NCBI GenBank assembly: GCA_030602715.1
Contig: JAUVZD010000001.1
Span: 1 to 64,000, forward strand
Direction of reading: 5' to 3'
DNA: 64,000 nt
DNA from: Candidatus Coatesiibacteriota bacterium
GTDB lineage: Bacteria > RBG-13-66-14 > B26-G2 > JAUVZD01
Shown here: one piece after another, positions 40,763-49,700 of the stretch
How positions within the stretch are numbered: position 1 is the stretch's first letter
How the letters are laid out: each line of letters starts with the position of its first letter
Made by a program: the position numbers and the translations under genes
The notes under the pieces: model-generated
Databases searched by the model: none
What the model was told of the DNA's origin: nothing
Seen by the model: the letters and a program-made list of their open reading frames with translations, nothing else

Positions 40763-42793
40763 CTATCTTACCAGCACTAGCTTCCTACTCTTGGTCCCCA
40801 CATCGGTCTTGAGGGAGTAGACATAGACGCCCCCTGATACCAGGGAACCGAAGGAATCCGTGCCGTCCCACACCACTTGATTGGGACCCGGTTCGTAGGA
40901 CAGGGGAATTTCACGAACCAGCCGACCGGTCAGGTCGTGGATGAGAAGCGAGGCGAAAGTCACCCCATCAGGCAGACTGTATTTGATGGTTGTTGGGCCA
41001 TCCGCCGGGTTGGGGAAGTTCTGTGCCAGGGTGAAGCTGGCGGGGTTGGTGCCCAGGCAGAATTCGGTGGAGCAGAGGGTCTCCGCTCCCTCCGTCTTTA
41101 TCACTTCCAGCCGGTAGATATACCAGTTGTCCTCCTCAACTGTTGCATCCAGGAAAGAATAAGGATTTTCTCCGGTGATCAATGCCTCGTTAACCTTGGT
41201 CTCGGCAGTGCGATTGCTGAGATCGCCGGCAGCTATCTCTTGAGTGGTGATTGCCATCTCACGACGGTAGAGATTATAGCCCAGAACTTCATCTTCGCCG
41301 GTGATGTCCACTGCCCATTTTAAGAGGGCGCCTTGTGGAGTTGAGTGGGCTTCAAAGTATATGAGCTCCACATCTATTTCGTAAGTGAGGCAGTTGTAGG
41401 CATTGACCCGTCCCGAACCCAGTTTTCCCTCGTATCCCGGGTTCAAGTCATCTATGTTGTCACAACTGGCAAGCAGGGTATCCTGGAGTTCGTCCCAGTC
41501 GTAAGAGGGCTTGTATGCGTTGAGGAGGGCGATTATCCCGCAGGCGAAGGGGGCAGCCATAGAGGTGCCGGTCATATTGCCGTAGTTATGGGGTCCGCCG
41601 TGGTACTGGTAGGTGGAGACGATGCCTTTGCAGGGGGCACAGCAGTCCACCCAGGTGCCGTAATTTGACCCGGACCATTTTAAGTCTTGGTTGGTGGTGC
41701 CGGCCACTGCGATGGTGTCATCACGGTTAGCCAGCCAGTGGGGTGTTTGGGAGTTGTCATTTCCTGCGGCGGTGCATATTACCACCCCGTGGGAGACGGC
41801 GTAGGTGACCGCAGCCGATATCCCACCGGTGTTGCTGGAGCCCCAGGAGGCGTTATAAGCGATAGCTCCCTTGTCAGCGGCATAATAGAGCGACTGAGCG
41901 GCAAAGTCCATGCGCACATAACCGACCTCATAACTACCATAATAGCCGGACCAGCCGATGCGTAGAGCCATGATACGGGCGTTGAAGGTGGCTCCGGCTA
42001 CGCCGGTTCCGTTGTCGGTAACCGCACCGGCAATCCCGGCAACATGGGTTCCGTGACCGTTGTAGTCGCTGGGGTCGTTGTCCGGGGTGTCCGTATCCTC
42101 TCCGGGCACACCGCTTACTCCATGAACCCAATCCCAACCACGGATATCATCAATCAAGCCGTTGCCGTCGTTGTCTATTCCGTCAAGGATCTCGTCAGGG
42201 TTCATCCAGATATTGTCGCCCAGGTCGGGGTGTTCCCAGTCAACTCCGGTGTCAGCGATAGCGACGATGGGGGTGTTGTTGTCGCGTTCCAAATCCCAGG
42301 CTTTCGGTGCGTCTATGTCGTGGTCATAGGATTGGTGCAGACCCCATTGGAGGTTGAACATAGGGTCGTTGGGAACGTAGAAGATTGGACAGATGCCGAT
42401 CTTTTCCACATGTTCTACGAAGGGGTTGGCTTCGTAGGCTCGGATTACCTCTTCAAGGGAGAAGTCGGGATTGAACTGTATCTTGTAGTATCCGGACAGA
42501 TCCACCTCATCGGGGTCAAAGGGAATGGTGCAGCCGGGAAACTCCTTTTCTATGTAGTTGACGCCATACTTGATTGCCAATTGGTCCAGGGTGGGCTCCC
42601 CAATCATCACCACGCCGTTATTAATTGTGGGTTGTATGCCCCGAATCTGCGCCTCAAAGTTGACCACGATCATATCCGGCACATAGGTCACCGCCGGCAG
42701 GCTGGGAACCTCCTCGTCAAAATAACCCCACGAGGTAAGAGTTGTTATGGAAAGCAGGATGGAGAGAAGGATTATTGGGACAGACTTATTCAT
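40763..42793 (-). CDS. Secreted subtilase (S8) with C-terminal FlgD-Ig/sorting-like domain
   Basis: Exported serine protease of 676 residues. A signal peptide covers about 1-23 and a pro-region runs to about 140. The S8 triad is D181 in IADTGVDWEHPD, H247 in YNGHGTHVAG and S411 in MTGTSMAAPFA. A calcium-type DNDGNGLIDD loop lies at 208-216. An Ig-like region (480-590) is followed by QNFPNPADGPTTIKYSLP, VVWDGTDSFGSLVSGGVYVY and a final RKLVLVR. This C-terminal pattern is the FlgD-Ig/type A sorting-like tail of secreted proteins in Bacteroidota and related phyla. Whether a type IX system exists here cannot be judged. Confidence 0.9.
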   Translation of the reverse strand: MNKSVPIILLSILLSITTLTSWGYFDEEVPSLPAVTYVPDMIVVNFEAQIRGIQPTINNGVVMIGEPTLDQLAIKYGVNYIEKEFPGCTIPFDPDEVDLSGYYKIQFNPDFSLEEVIRAYEANPFVEHVEKIGICPIFYVPNDPMFNLQWGLHQSYDHDIDAPKAWDLERDNNTPIVAIADTGVDWEHPDLGDNIWMNPDEILDGIDNDGNGLIDDIRGWDWVHGVSGVPGEDTDTPDNDPSDYNGHGTHVAGIAGAVTDNGTGVAGATFNARIMALRIGWSGYYGSYEVGYVRMDFAAQSLYYAADKGAIAYNASWGSSNTGGISAAVTYAVSHGVVICTAAGNDNSQTPHWLANRDDTIAVAGTTNQDLKWSGSNYGTWVDCCAPCKGIVSTYQYHGGPHNYGNMTGTSMAAPFACGIIALLNAYKPSYDWDELQDTLLASCDNIDDLNPGYEGKLGSGRVNAYNCLTYEIDVELIYFEAHSTPQGALLKWAVDITGEDEVLGYNLYRREMAITTQEIAAGDLSNRTAETKVNEALITGENPYSFLDATVEEDNWYIYRLEVIKTEGAETLCSTEFCLGTNPASFTLAQNFPNPADGPTTIKYSLPDGVTFASLLIHDLTGRLVREIPLSYEPGPNQVVWDGTDSFGSLVSGGVYVYSLKTDVGTKSRKLVLVR

Positions 42794-42845
42794 AATAGGT
42801 TACCTCCTTGAGGGAAGTTTTTTCTGGTCGGTATCCTGTAGCCCA

Positions 42846-42873
42846 ACTATACCACATTTTGACCATAAGTAAA
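42846..42873 (-). promoter_or_regulatory. Probable promoter of the subtilase gene
   Basis: On the minus strand TTTACT-16-TATAGT with an extended -10 (TGgTATAGT), about 50 bp before the start. Confidence 0.55.
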
Positions 42874-42914
42874 CTTCTTTCTTTACTTGGGTTACATAAG
42901 CGATAATTTTTTCG

Positions 42915-42944
42915 TTGCCTTTTTTCGGGTTATTATTGTATTCT
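42915..42944 (+). promoter_or_regulatory. Possible promoter for the 42976-44064 unit
   Basis: TTGCCT-18-TATTCT, about 30 bp before the ATG at 42976. Confidence 0.4.
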
Positions 42945-42975
42945 ACTGTTGAGATGTATGGTTTGGGGGGATGCT

Positions 42976-43329
42976 ATGCACAGGCAGATAATTATTTTCA
43001 TCTTTCTGATGCTGTCCACAATCCTTCAGCCGGGCTGGGGACACCTGGCTTTGGAGGGGGGAGAGGTAGATTCAGCCGACGAAGAGAATCTGGTGGTAAC
43101 CGGCGTGATAGAGATATTTGCCAAGGGCACCCGCTTCGAGACAATCGCCCTGGCTGTTGCTTGTGAGGGTGCTGATGAGGTCAAATACTATGCGCTCATG
43201 GGTCAGGTCGGATACAGCCTGGCTGAATATGAGGGGGAGATGGTGACCGTCATAGGCTATCTTACCGATAACGGCTTCTCGGTTATTGACGCCCCCAAGC
43301 TGTGGGTGGAAGGATGGAGCAGAGAGTGA
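42976..43329 (+). CDS. Small secreted protein, possibly OB-fold
   Basis: 117 residues. The ATG at 42976 follows GGGGGG by five bases and opens a signal peptide ending near PGWG. The mature part alternates short strands (LVVTGVIEIFAKG, IALAVACEGADEVKYYAL, MVTVIGYLTDNGFSVIDA) as in small OB-fold periplasmic proteins. No function is known. It lies 3 bp before the TPR gene, so the two are likely coexpressed. Confidence 0.6.
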   Translation: MHRQIIIFIFLMLSTILQPGWGHLALEGGEVDSADEENLVVTGVIEIFAKGTRFETIALAVACEGADEVKYYALMGQVGYSLAEYEGEMVTVIGYLTDNGFSVIDAPKLWVEGWSRE

Positions 43330-43332
43330 GGT

Positions 43333-44064
43333 ATGACGATGTCTTCTGAGGATGTCTATCAGCCCCTGCCTGAGCCGGACCTGGATGAGCTGATAGAGCT
43401 GTGGCGTCGGCAGGTTCGCCATCAGCCGGAGGAGGTCAGTGGTTGGTATAATCTCGGCAGCGCCCTCTCCAAGAGGGGCGGCAAGGAGGACCTCAAAGAG
43501 GCGGTGGAAGCCCTGAAGAAAGCCGCCAAGCTGAATCAAGACGACCCTTCGGTGTGGTTGAATCTGGGAAACACCTACCTGCGCCGCCTCCATCCGGGGG
43601 ATATAGACTCCGCTGTTGATGCTTACTCTCGCTGTCTGGAGCTGGAGGAGGTGCAGGCGAAGGCTTGGGTGGGTCTTGCCGGTGCTCTGCTCATCCGTCG
43701 TGGTGAGGGTGATATTGACAGAGGGGTGATGAACCTGCGCCGGGCCATAGACCTTGATTCGGATAGACCCGGCTATCGTTTCCAGTTAGCTCTTGCGCTG
43801 GAGGGTGTCGGTGGTGGCGAGGCTCTGGCTGAGGGAGCGGCTCAATGTCAGCTGGCTTTGAAGAGGGATGCGGACAATGCCCGGGGCTGGTATCTTCTGG
43901 CACGAATGCTGGCTCAGTTGAACGATGAAGAGGGGAGTCTATCCGCTCTGGAGCAGGCGATACTTTTAGACAGCGATTTTTCATTTCTTGCCGGACAGGA
44001 GGAGGCATTTGCCGGCTTGAGGAAGAATAAACGCTTCAAAGAGCTGATGGGCAGATGGGTGTAG
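43333..44064 (+). CDS. Cytosolic TPR protein
   Basis: 243 residues without a signal peptide. At least five 34-39-residue TPR units are visible, for example GWYNLGSALSKRGGKEDLKE, VWLNLGNTYLRRLHPGDIDS and GWYLLARMLAQLNDEEGSLS. The C-terminus, with FAGLRKNKRFKELMGRWV, is the cap often seen after TPRs in bacterial proteins of unknown role. The start is ATG 3 bp after the secreted protein; GTGAGGT serves as a weak ribosome-binding site. Confidence 0.75.
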   Translation: MTMSSEDVYQPLPEPDLDELIELWRRQVRHQPEEVSGWYNLGSALSKRGGKEDLKEAVEALKKAAKLNQDDPSVWLNLGNTYLRRLHPGDIDSAVDAYSRCLELEEVQAKAWVGLAGALLIRRGEGDIDRGVMNLRRAIDLDSDRPGYRFQLALALEGVGGGEALAEGAAQCQLALKRDADNARGWYLLARMLAQLNDEEGSLSALEQAILLDSDFSFLAGQEEAFAGLRKNKRFKELMGRWV

Positions 44065-44078
44065 GGATAAGCTTTCTC

Positions 44079-44107
44079 TTGACTTTTGGAGGTTATATTA
44101 TTATAGT
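44079..44107 (+). promoter_or_regulatory. Probable promoter of tRNA-Pro
   Basis: TTGACT-17-TATAGT ends 10 bp before the tRNA 5' end. Confidence 0.65.
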
Positions 44108-44117
44108 AGATTGTCGG

Positions 44118-44195
44118 CGGGGCGTAGCGCAGCCTGGTTAGCGCGCCTGCTTTGGGAGCAGGAGGCCGGAGGTTCAAATCCTCTCGCCCCGACCA
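44118..44195 (+). tRNA. tRNA-Pro (TGG)
   Basis: Acceptor CGGGGCG pairs with CGCCCCG, discriminator A, and CCA is encoded (44193-44195). The anticodon stem CCTGC/GCAGG holds the loop TTTGGGA, anticodon TGG. Confidence 0.95.
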
Positions 44196-44270
44196 GAAAT
44201 TGTGTATATACATATTATTTAATTATTTGGATTTCGCCTATTTTGGATTAAGGGAAATGAGAGGAAAGAA

Positions 44271-45314
44271 ATGTATAAAGTAGATGTAATAGGGAAGAAG
44301 CTTAAAAAATTAGAAGTTATAAACTTTGGTGATCTTGAGGTAGAAGAAAGGTTTGATATTGAAGTATGGGTAAGAGAAAATCCAGAAATATTGGGAGAAC
44401 CTCTACTTATAGTATCTGAGCAAACTTTACTGCCTTCGGGGAGGCAACCAGATCTATTAGCGTTAGATAAAGATGGGAACATGGTTGTTATAGAGCTAAA
44501 AAAGGACGATTCTGGGAGGGAAGTTTATTGGCAAGGGATTACTTATACTGCTCAGATCTCAGAGTTTTCATATACAGATATAATAGACATGTATGAGAAA
44601 TATTTAGAAAACATAGGTATTACTGACCCAAACCCTAAAGATAATATTGAGGATTTTATTGAGGAGGATATAGAAAAAACTAATCAGAAGCAAAAACTAA
44701 TACTAGTTTCCAAAGAATTTCACCCTGATGTATTGAGGGCTGTATTATGGTTAAGAGATTTTGAAGTTGATATTAAATGTATAAAATTGACACCATATAA
44801 AGATGAAAATGATCAGGTGTTTTTGAATACAGAGATTATAATTCCAACACCAGGTGTTGAAGATTACATAGAGAAAAGAATTAGCAAACAAAAAAATGTC
44901 AAAAAAGCATATCCAAGTCCATTCTCGTTAGAGAGGGGTAGTTTTAAGGAAGATGAGTTGAAAATAAAGTTAATTAATACATTAACTAGAGTTTCAGACC
45001 TAACACCAAGGCTTATAGCATTCATAGAAATATTGTCATCAGAAGAAAGAACTTTTGACAGAGAGGAAATCAAGCAAAGATTTCATAATATGGGAATCGG
45101 GAAAAATATTGGTCAAAGTGGTAGATACCTTAGTAACATTTCACAATTCTTAACAAAAAAATCCACTCCTCATTTGAGGCAAGTTATTGAGTTTCAATTT
45201 CCGAAGGGCATTGAAGGGGAAGTTAAAGATAATTACAGAATCTTCCCAGAATATATTGAATTTGTAAAAGAAATATTAAAAGATGTGGTAGAGGGGAATA
45301 CAGCCGGAGATTAA
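44271..45314 (+). CDS. NucS/DUF91-type endonuclease-like protein
   Basis: Protein of 347 residues, strongly AT-rich compared with its neighbours. The N-terminal half has a PD-(D/E)XK core: ERFDIEVWVRENPEILG, QTLLPSGRQPDLLALDKDGN (catalytic aspartate near residue 65), then VVIELKKDDSG with the E-x-K pair (about 76-78). This order matches NucS-like and DUF91 proteins that cut branched or mismatched DNA. The C-terminal about 130 residues are helical and lysine-rich and may bind DNA. It sits between tRNA-Pro and tRNA-Arg, where mobile DNA often inserts. GAGAGGAAAG precedes the ATG. Confidence 0.75.
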   Translation: MYKVDVIGKKLKKLEVINFGDLEVEERFDIEVWVRENPEILGEPLLIVSEQTLLPSGRQPDLLALDKDGNMVVIELKKDDSGREVYWQGITYTAQISEFSYTDIIDMYEKYLENIGITDPNPKDNIEDFIEEDIEKTNQKQKLILVSKEFHPDVLRAVLWLRDFEVDIKCIKLTPYKDENDQVFLNTEIIIPTPGVEDYIEKRISKQKNVKKAYPSPFSLERGSFKEDELKIKLINTLTRVSDLTPRLIAFIEILSSEERTFDREEIKQRFHNMGIGKNIGQSGRYLSNISQFLTKKSTPHLRQVIEFQFPKGIEGEVKDNYRIFPEYIEFVKEILKDVVEGNTAGD

Positions 45315-45435
45315 AACTTAATCGTAGGATTGTTCGTTCAACAAAATAGGTTTTTAGTAATTGTATGATATCGAATATTAGGTTTGCTTAAATTAAAAAG
45401 ATTTTTTATTCGCATTTTACACATTTACTATCTCT

Positions 45436-45509
45436 GCGCCCGTAGCTCAGTTGGATAGAGCATCGGACTTCTAATCCGACGGTCAGTGGTTCAAATCCAC
45501 TCGGGCGTA
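45436..45509 (+). tRNA. tRNA-Arg (TCT)
   Basis: 74 nt. Acceptor GCGCCCG pairs with CGGGCGT, so the first pair is G-T, and the discriminator is A. The anticodon stem TCGGA/TCCGA holds the loop CTTCTAA, anticodon TCT. The D loop has the arginine-identity A (TTGGATAGAGC). No CCA is encoded. Confidence 0.95.
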
Positions 45510-45554
45510 ATTCTGTGTTGAGATGTTTATCCCTTTTCTCTCTCCAAACTTCCC

Positions 45555-45597
45555 CCCGTGATTGGTTTATAATAACCCCAAATCACGGGCTTTTTTT
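45555..45597 (+). terminator. Terminator after tRNA-Arg (TCT)
   Basis: CCCGTGATT pairs with AATCACGGG around a 16-base loop, followed by C and seven T. Confidence 0.75.
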
Positions 45598-45627
45598 CCA
45601 TAGAGAATCATATATGATTGGAAAGCG

Positions 45628-46302
45628 ATGTGTCCCCGGCTGTTAATTCTCTTCATAATCGTCCCCCTTCTTCTCACCCTCCCCTCCTGCAAGAGGGAAG
45701 AGGCTGAAAAGGAGGAGGGGAAAATACTGCTCTCCGCCGACGATTTCAGCACCACTGTGGGAATGGAGATAATAGATGACGCCGGCGGAGCCCCCGGCGA
45801 TTGGAAGATTGAATCGCCGGGCGTATTGGTGCAGTCAGTTGACCTGGGCAGCGGAGATGAGACGGGGTTATATGCGGGCAGTGAGCTAATTTTTGGCGAG
45901 GGTCCGTTTAGCGACATTCGCATAGATTTCCGGTTGACTTTGCCCAAGGACTCCGCTGGGGGAGTGGTATTCCGCCGGCAGGGGGATGGGTCCCGCTATC
46001 GGCTTATTTTAGTGGAGAGGGGAAATTTTTCCTTTGTCCGCCTGGAGCTGATAGAGGACGGTAAACATTATGTCCTGGACAGCTGTGGTATGGAGATGGG
46101 AGCCGATGAGGAGGTGGAGATCACTGTTACCGCTGTGGGCGATGAGCTTAGGGTGTGGATTGAGGGAAAGGAGCGGTTGGGCGCCCGAAATGGGGAACTT
46201 TCCTCGGGCAGTCTGGGCTTTTTCGCTTATGGGGCTGGCGGTGTCCGTTTTGAGGGGCTTCTGGTATTTGAAGCAGCTATTAAGGGAGACAAACGAACTT
46301 GA
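45628..46302 (+). CDS. Lipoprotein with jelly-roll-like domain
   Basis: Exported lipoprotein of 224 residues. The lipobox LTLPSC (Cys17) is followed by KREEAEKEEG. The rest resembles concanavalin-like jelly-roll domains (LamG/DUF1080 type): DDFSTTVG, then GDWKIESPGVLVQS, IRIDFRLTLPKDSAGGVVFR, RYRLILVERGNF, VEITVTAVGDELRVWIEGKE and GSLGFFAYGAGGVRFE. This suggests carbohydrate or surface binding and no evident enzyme site. The stop codon lies inside the promoter of the following tRNA-Arg. Confidence 0.68.
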   Translation: MCPRLLILFIIVPLLLTLPSCKREEAEKEEGKILLSADDFSTTVGMEIIDDAGGAPGDWKIESPGVLVQSVDLGSGDETGLYAGSELIFGEGPFSDIRIDFRLTLPKDSAGGVVFRRQGDGSRYRLILVERGNFSFVRLELIEDGKHYVLDSCGMEMGADEEVEITVTAVGDELRVWIEGKERLGARNGELSSGSLGFFAYGAGGVRFEGLLVFEAAIKGDKRT

Positions 46303-46327
46303 CAAGCCATTCCCCTTCTGTTATATT
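46299..46327 (+). promoter_or_regulatory. Promoter of tRNA-Arg (CCG) and tRNA-Lys
   Basis: TTGACA-17-TATATT, a near-consensus pair overlapping the stop codon of the preceding lipoprotein gene. Confidence 0.7.
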
Positions 46328-46344
46328 TCAGTCCGGTCAGATAT

Positions 46345-46418
46345 GCGCCAGTAGCTCAGATGGATAGAGCGGCAGATTCCGGATCTGTAGGTCGGAGGTT
46401 CGACTCCTCTCTGGCGTA
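46345..46418 (+). tRNA. tRNA-Arg (CCG)
   Basis: 74 nt. Acceptor GCGCCAG pairs with CTGGCGT (first pair G-T, as in the TCT tRNA), discriminator A. The anticodon stem GCAGA/TCTGT holds the loop TTCCGGA, anticodon CCG. No CCA is encoded. Confidence 0.94.
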
Positions 46419-46445
46419 TTATTCGTTGGGTGTAACATAAGTTTT

Positions 46446-46522
46446 GGGCCGCTAGCTCAACTAGGCAGAGCAACGGACTCTTAATCCGTAGGTTGAAGGT
46501 TCGATTCCTTCGCGGCTCACCA
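46446..46522 (+). tRNA. tRNA-Lys (CTT)
   Basis: Acceptor GGGCCGC pairs with GCGGCTC (one G-T), discriminator A, and CCA is encoded (46520-46522). The anticodon stem ACGGA/TCCGT holds the loop CTCTTAA, anticodon CTT. It lies 27 bp after tRNA-Arg with no visible promoter of its own, so the two are likely cotranscribed. Confidence 0.95.
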
Positions 46523-46528
46523 GAATCC

Positions 46529-46559
46529 CAGCCCCCACACCGTTTGGGGGCTGTTTTTT
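46529..46559 (+). terminator. Intrinsic terminator of the tRNA-Arg/tRNA-Lys unit
   Basis: CAGCCCCCA and TGGGGGCTG form a 9-bp stem followed by six T. Confidence 0.88.
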
Positions 46560-46627
46560 CTATCTTCACGATAGAATAGGCGGGAGAATTTGACCGGATA
46601 ATGCAGTTAAAGTTTTCGTTTCTACCC

Positions 46628-46657
46628 TTGACTATGGTCGGGTATATGTGATAGAAT
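46628..46657 (+). promoter_or_regulatory. Probable promoter of the giant TPR gene
   Basis: TTGACT-18-TAGAAT, about 90 bp before the ATG. A TATAAT at 46660-46665 is an alternative -10 without a matching -35. Confidence 0.5.
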
Positions 46658-46748
46658 TTTATAATAGCCTGTCTGCGAACGAAGCTGAGCTTTTAATTTT
46701 TTCCACTTGCAAAAGATCTGTCTTAAATAAACTTTCAAAGGAGTCAGT

Positions 46749-49700
46749 ATGCCCAGGATTGCTCTGGCTCTAGTTCTGGTATTCCTTTCAGTTACGGCGG
46801 CACTCGCTGAAGACGAGAGGGAGCTGGCTTATGAAGCCTTTCAAGATGGCATGAACCTCTATGAAGCCAGTAAATATAGCCGAGCCATCGGCAAGTTCCA
46901 GGACGCTTTAGAGTATTTCAGGTTTCTTGATGATGACATCGGTGTGGCAAAAGCCCGCACCATGATGGGAAGCGTCTATGAGGTGCAGGGTCAGTTCCAG
47001 GAGGCGCTGGAGCTCTATCGCCAGGCTGAACCGGTATTTGTCCTGGCTGAGGATATTCTCTGGATGGGTGTGGTTAAGAAGTATATAGGCTCCGCTCTGA
47101 CCGGCTTGGAGGATTTTGAGGGAGCTCTGGTTTACCTTGAGGAGGCTTACTCCCTTTTTAAGAAGAATAACGACATCGGCAATATGGCTCTGACCAGCGC
47201 CAGTATCGGCTCGGTCTATTATGCCCTGGGTAAGTACGGTAAGGCGTTGGACTACTTTGACCAGGCGACTTCGGAGTTCGTCGGGCAGAAGGATGAGAAG
47301 GGCAAAGGGCGCATGCTTCTGGAGAAGGGGAATATCTATATCTCCCGTCAGGACTATGATTCCGCCTCCAAATATTTCAACGAAGCCTTGAGCGTCTACA
47401 ACAACCTTCAGGATGTGGAAGGTGTGGCTAAAGCTCTGTTGTCCATCGGCATCGTCTATGAGAACAAGCGGGACTACGACCGAGCCCTGGAGAATCTGAA
47501 CGAGGCGCTTACCAAATTCACCAGCGTCGGAGGTCAGGTGGGCATCGCTCAGGTGATGCGCCATATGGGCACTATCTATATGGTTCAAGGGAAGGACTCC
47601 GATGCCCTGCGTTATTTTGACCAGGCTCTGACCATCACTCGCAACCTGGGTGATTATGAGGGAGAAGCCCAGGTGCAGGATTCAATGGGTTTAGTCTATA
47701 TGCGCAAGGGAAATGCCCGTAAAGCCTCCCTCTACTTTGAAGCAGCGCTGGCGGTATACAACGAACTTGGGAATCAGACCGGCGCAAGTGATTCCCTGCA
47801 GAACCTCGGACTGTCACTGGTTGAACAGGGCGATTATGAGGGGGCGTTGGATGTTTTCAGTCAAGCCCTCACCATCCGTCGCACCATAAAGAATAACCTG
47901 CTCATAGCCGAGACTCTGGAGGCTATGGGTGAGCTGTATCAGAGCCACGGCGATTATGAGTATGCCCTTGACCTCTTGTTGGAGGCGGAGGGGCTGGAGG
48001 GTAAGCTAGACAACAAGAGCGGTCAAGCGAAGGTGATGCAGATGGTGGGCAAAATTTACCTCAAGGTGGGTGAGCTGAAAAGCGCAGAGAGCTATCTCAA
48101 AAAGTCCTACGATACTTATAAAAGCGCCGGTGATGATTTGGGGGCGGCTTATTCGCTACTCTATCTAGGCGATGTTCAGCGGACTACTGAAGGGTTGGAG
48201 TCAGCCCTAAGCAGTTATGAGGATTCCCAGAGGCTTTTCCGCCAGGCGAACGAGGATGTAGGGGTCGGACTGAGTGCACTGGCTATCGGAGAGGTGGAGT
48301 CTGACCGGGCGAACTACGATTCCGCTATGTCCAACTTCAGTGACGCTCAGGAGATATTCACCCGCTTGAATGACAGTGAAAATCTTGCTGCCAGTTATAA
48401 CCTGATAGGTCAGGTGGCTACCGTGCAAGGAAACTTCTCCAAGGCTATGGAAAACCATAAGAAAGCCTTTGAGACCTATCAGCGGATTCAGAACCAGATA
48501 GGGATGGCTGGGACCAAGGGTTACTTCGGCGATATGTATATGGCAAAAAGCGACTACAACTCCGCCATTCGCTTCTATGACGAGGCCCTGCGTCTGTATC
48601 GCAGTTTGGGCAACGTGCCAGGAACCGCACAGATGCAGTCCAGCATGGGCAAAGCCAACATGTTAAAAGGGGAATACGAAACCGCCATCAGGTATTATGA
48701 AGATGCGGTTGCTTCCTACGATTCCATAGGGGATTTGGACAGCAAGGCTTTTGCCGAAGCGGGCATGGGCGAGGTGCTGGTGGTGCAGGGCCAGCCGCAG
48801 GACGCCCTCTCCAAATATCGTGCTTCCCTGCTGACCTACGAGACCCAGAATGACCTGCAGGGGCAGGCGATGGTCAACTCCAAGATTGGGGACATTGAAT
48901 ATAGCCAGATGGAGTATGAGCTGGCTTTGGGGGACTATAAAAAGTCGCTGAGTCTCTATCAGAAGTTGAAGATGGAGATAGAGACCGCCGACCTGTTGAC
49001 CAAGATAGGTCAGACTCAGACCCAGTTGGGTGATTATAAGGGTTCTTTGAGCAATCTGGAAAAAGCACTGTCCATCAAGCAGAAGAAGGGGCTGAAGTCT
49101 GATGTGGCTTACATCCACACCCTTATAGGCGACAGTCTGGCCGGCTGGGGAAATAGCGAGGAAGCCAAAGCCAGCTACGATGAGGCGCAAAGCGTCTACC
49201 GTCAGTTGGGGGACCAGGTGGGACTGGCTACATCGTTGTATGGTTTGGGACGTATGCAGTATCTAATCGGAGAGCTGGATAATGCCCTGGGTAATTTTGA
49301 GGAGGCGTTGGTCATCTTTCGGGAGATGCGTGACCAGAAACTTACCTCGGAGACCTTACTGGATATCGGTCAGCTTCACTACGACACCGCTGAGTATCAG
49401 GAGGGAAGCAAGGAGGTCGGCGAGGCGCTTAGAATTATGCGCAGTATAAGCGACGACGACGGCACCGCCCGGGCGCTCAATCTGCTGGGTTGTATATATG
49501 TCCAGTTGAAGCAGGGGGCTAATGCTCAACGTTATCACGCCGACGCATTGGAGCTCTTTCGCCAGTTGGCAAATGACCGTCAGGAAGCGAAGACCCTTTA
49601 TTATATGGGCGCCGCCTACGAGGTGGACGGAGACTATCAGGAGGCTAAGGATTACTACTCCTCCTCTCATTCTGTCTGGCAGAGGTTGGGGAATGTAGGA

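Noticed and set aside
46660-46665. TATAAT as the main -10 of the giant TPR gene
   Set aside because: The only good -35 (TTGACT) is 26 bp away. TAGAAT at 18 bp fits better, although the site may still contribute.
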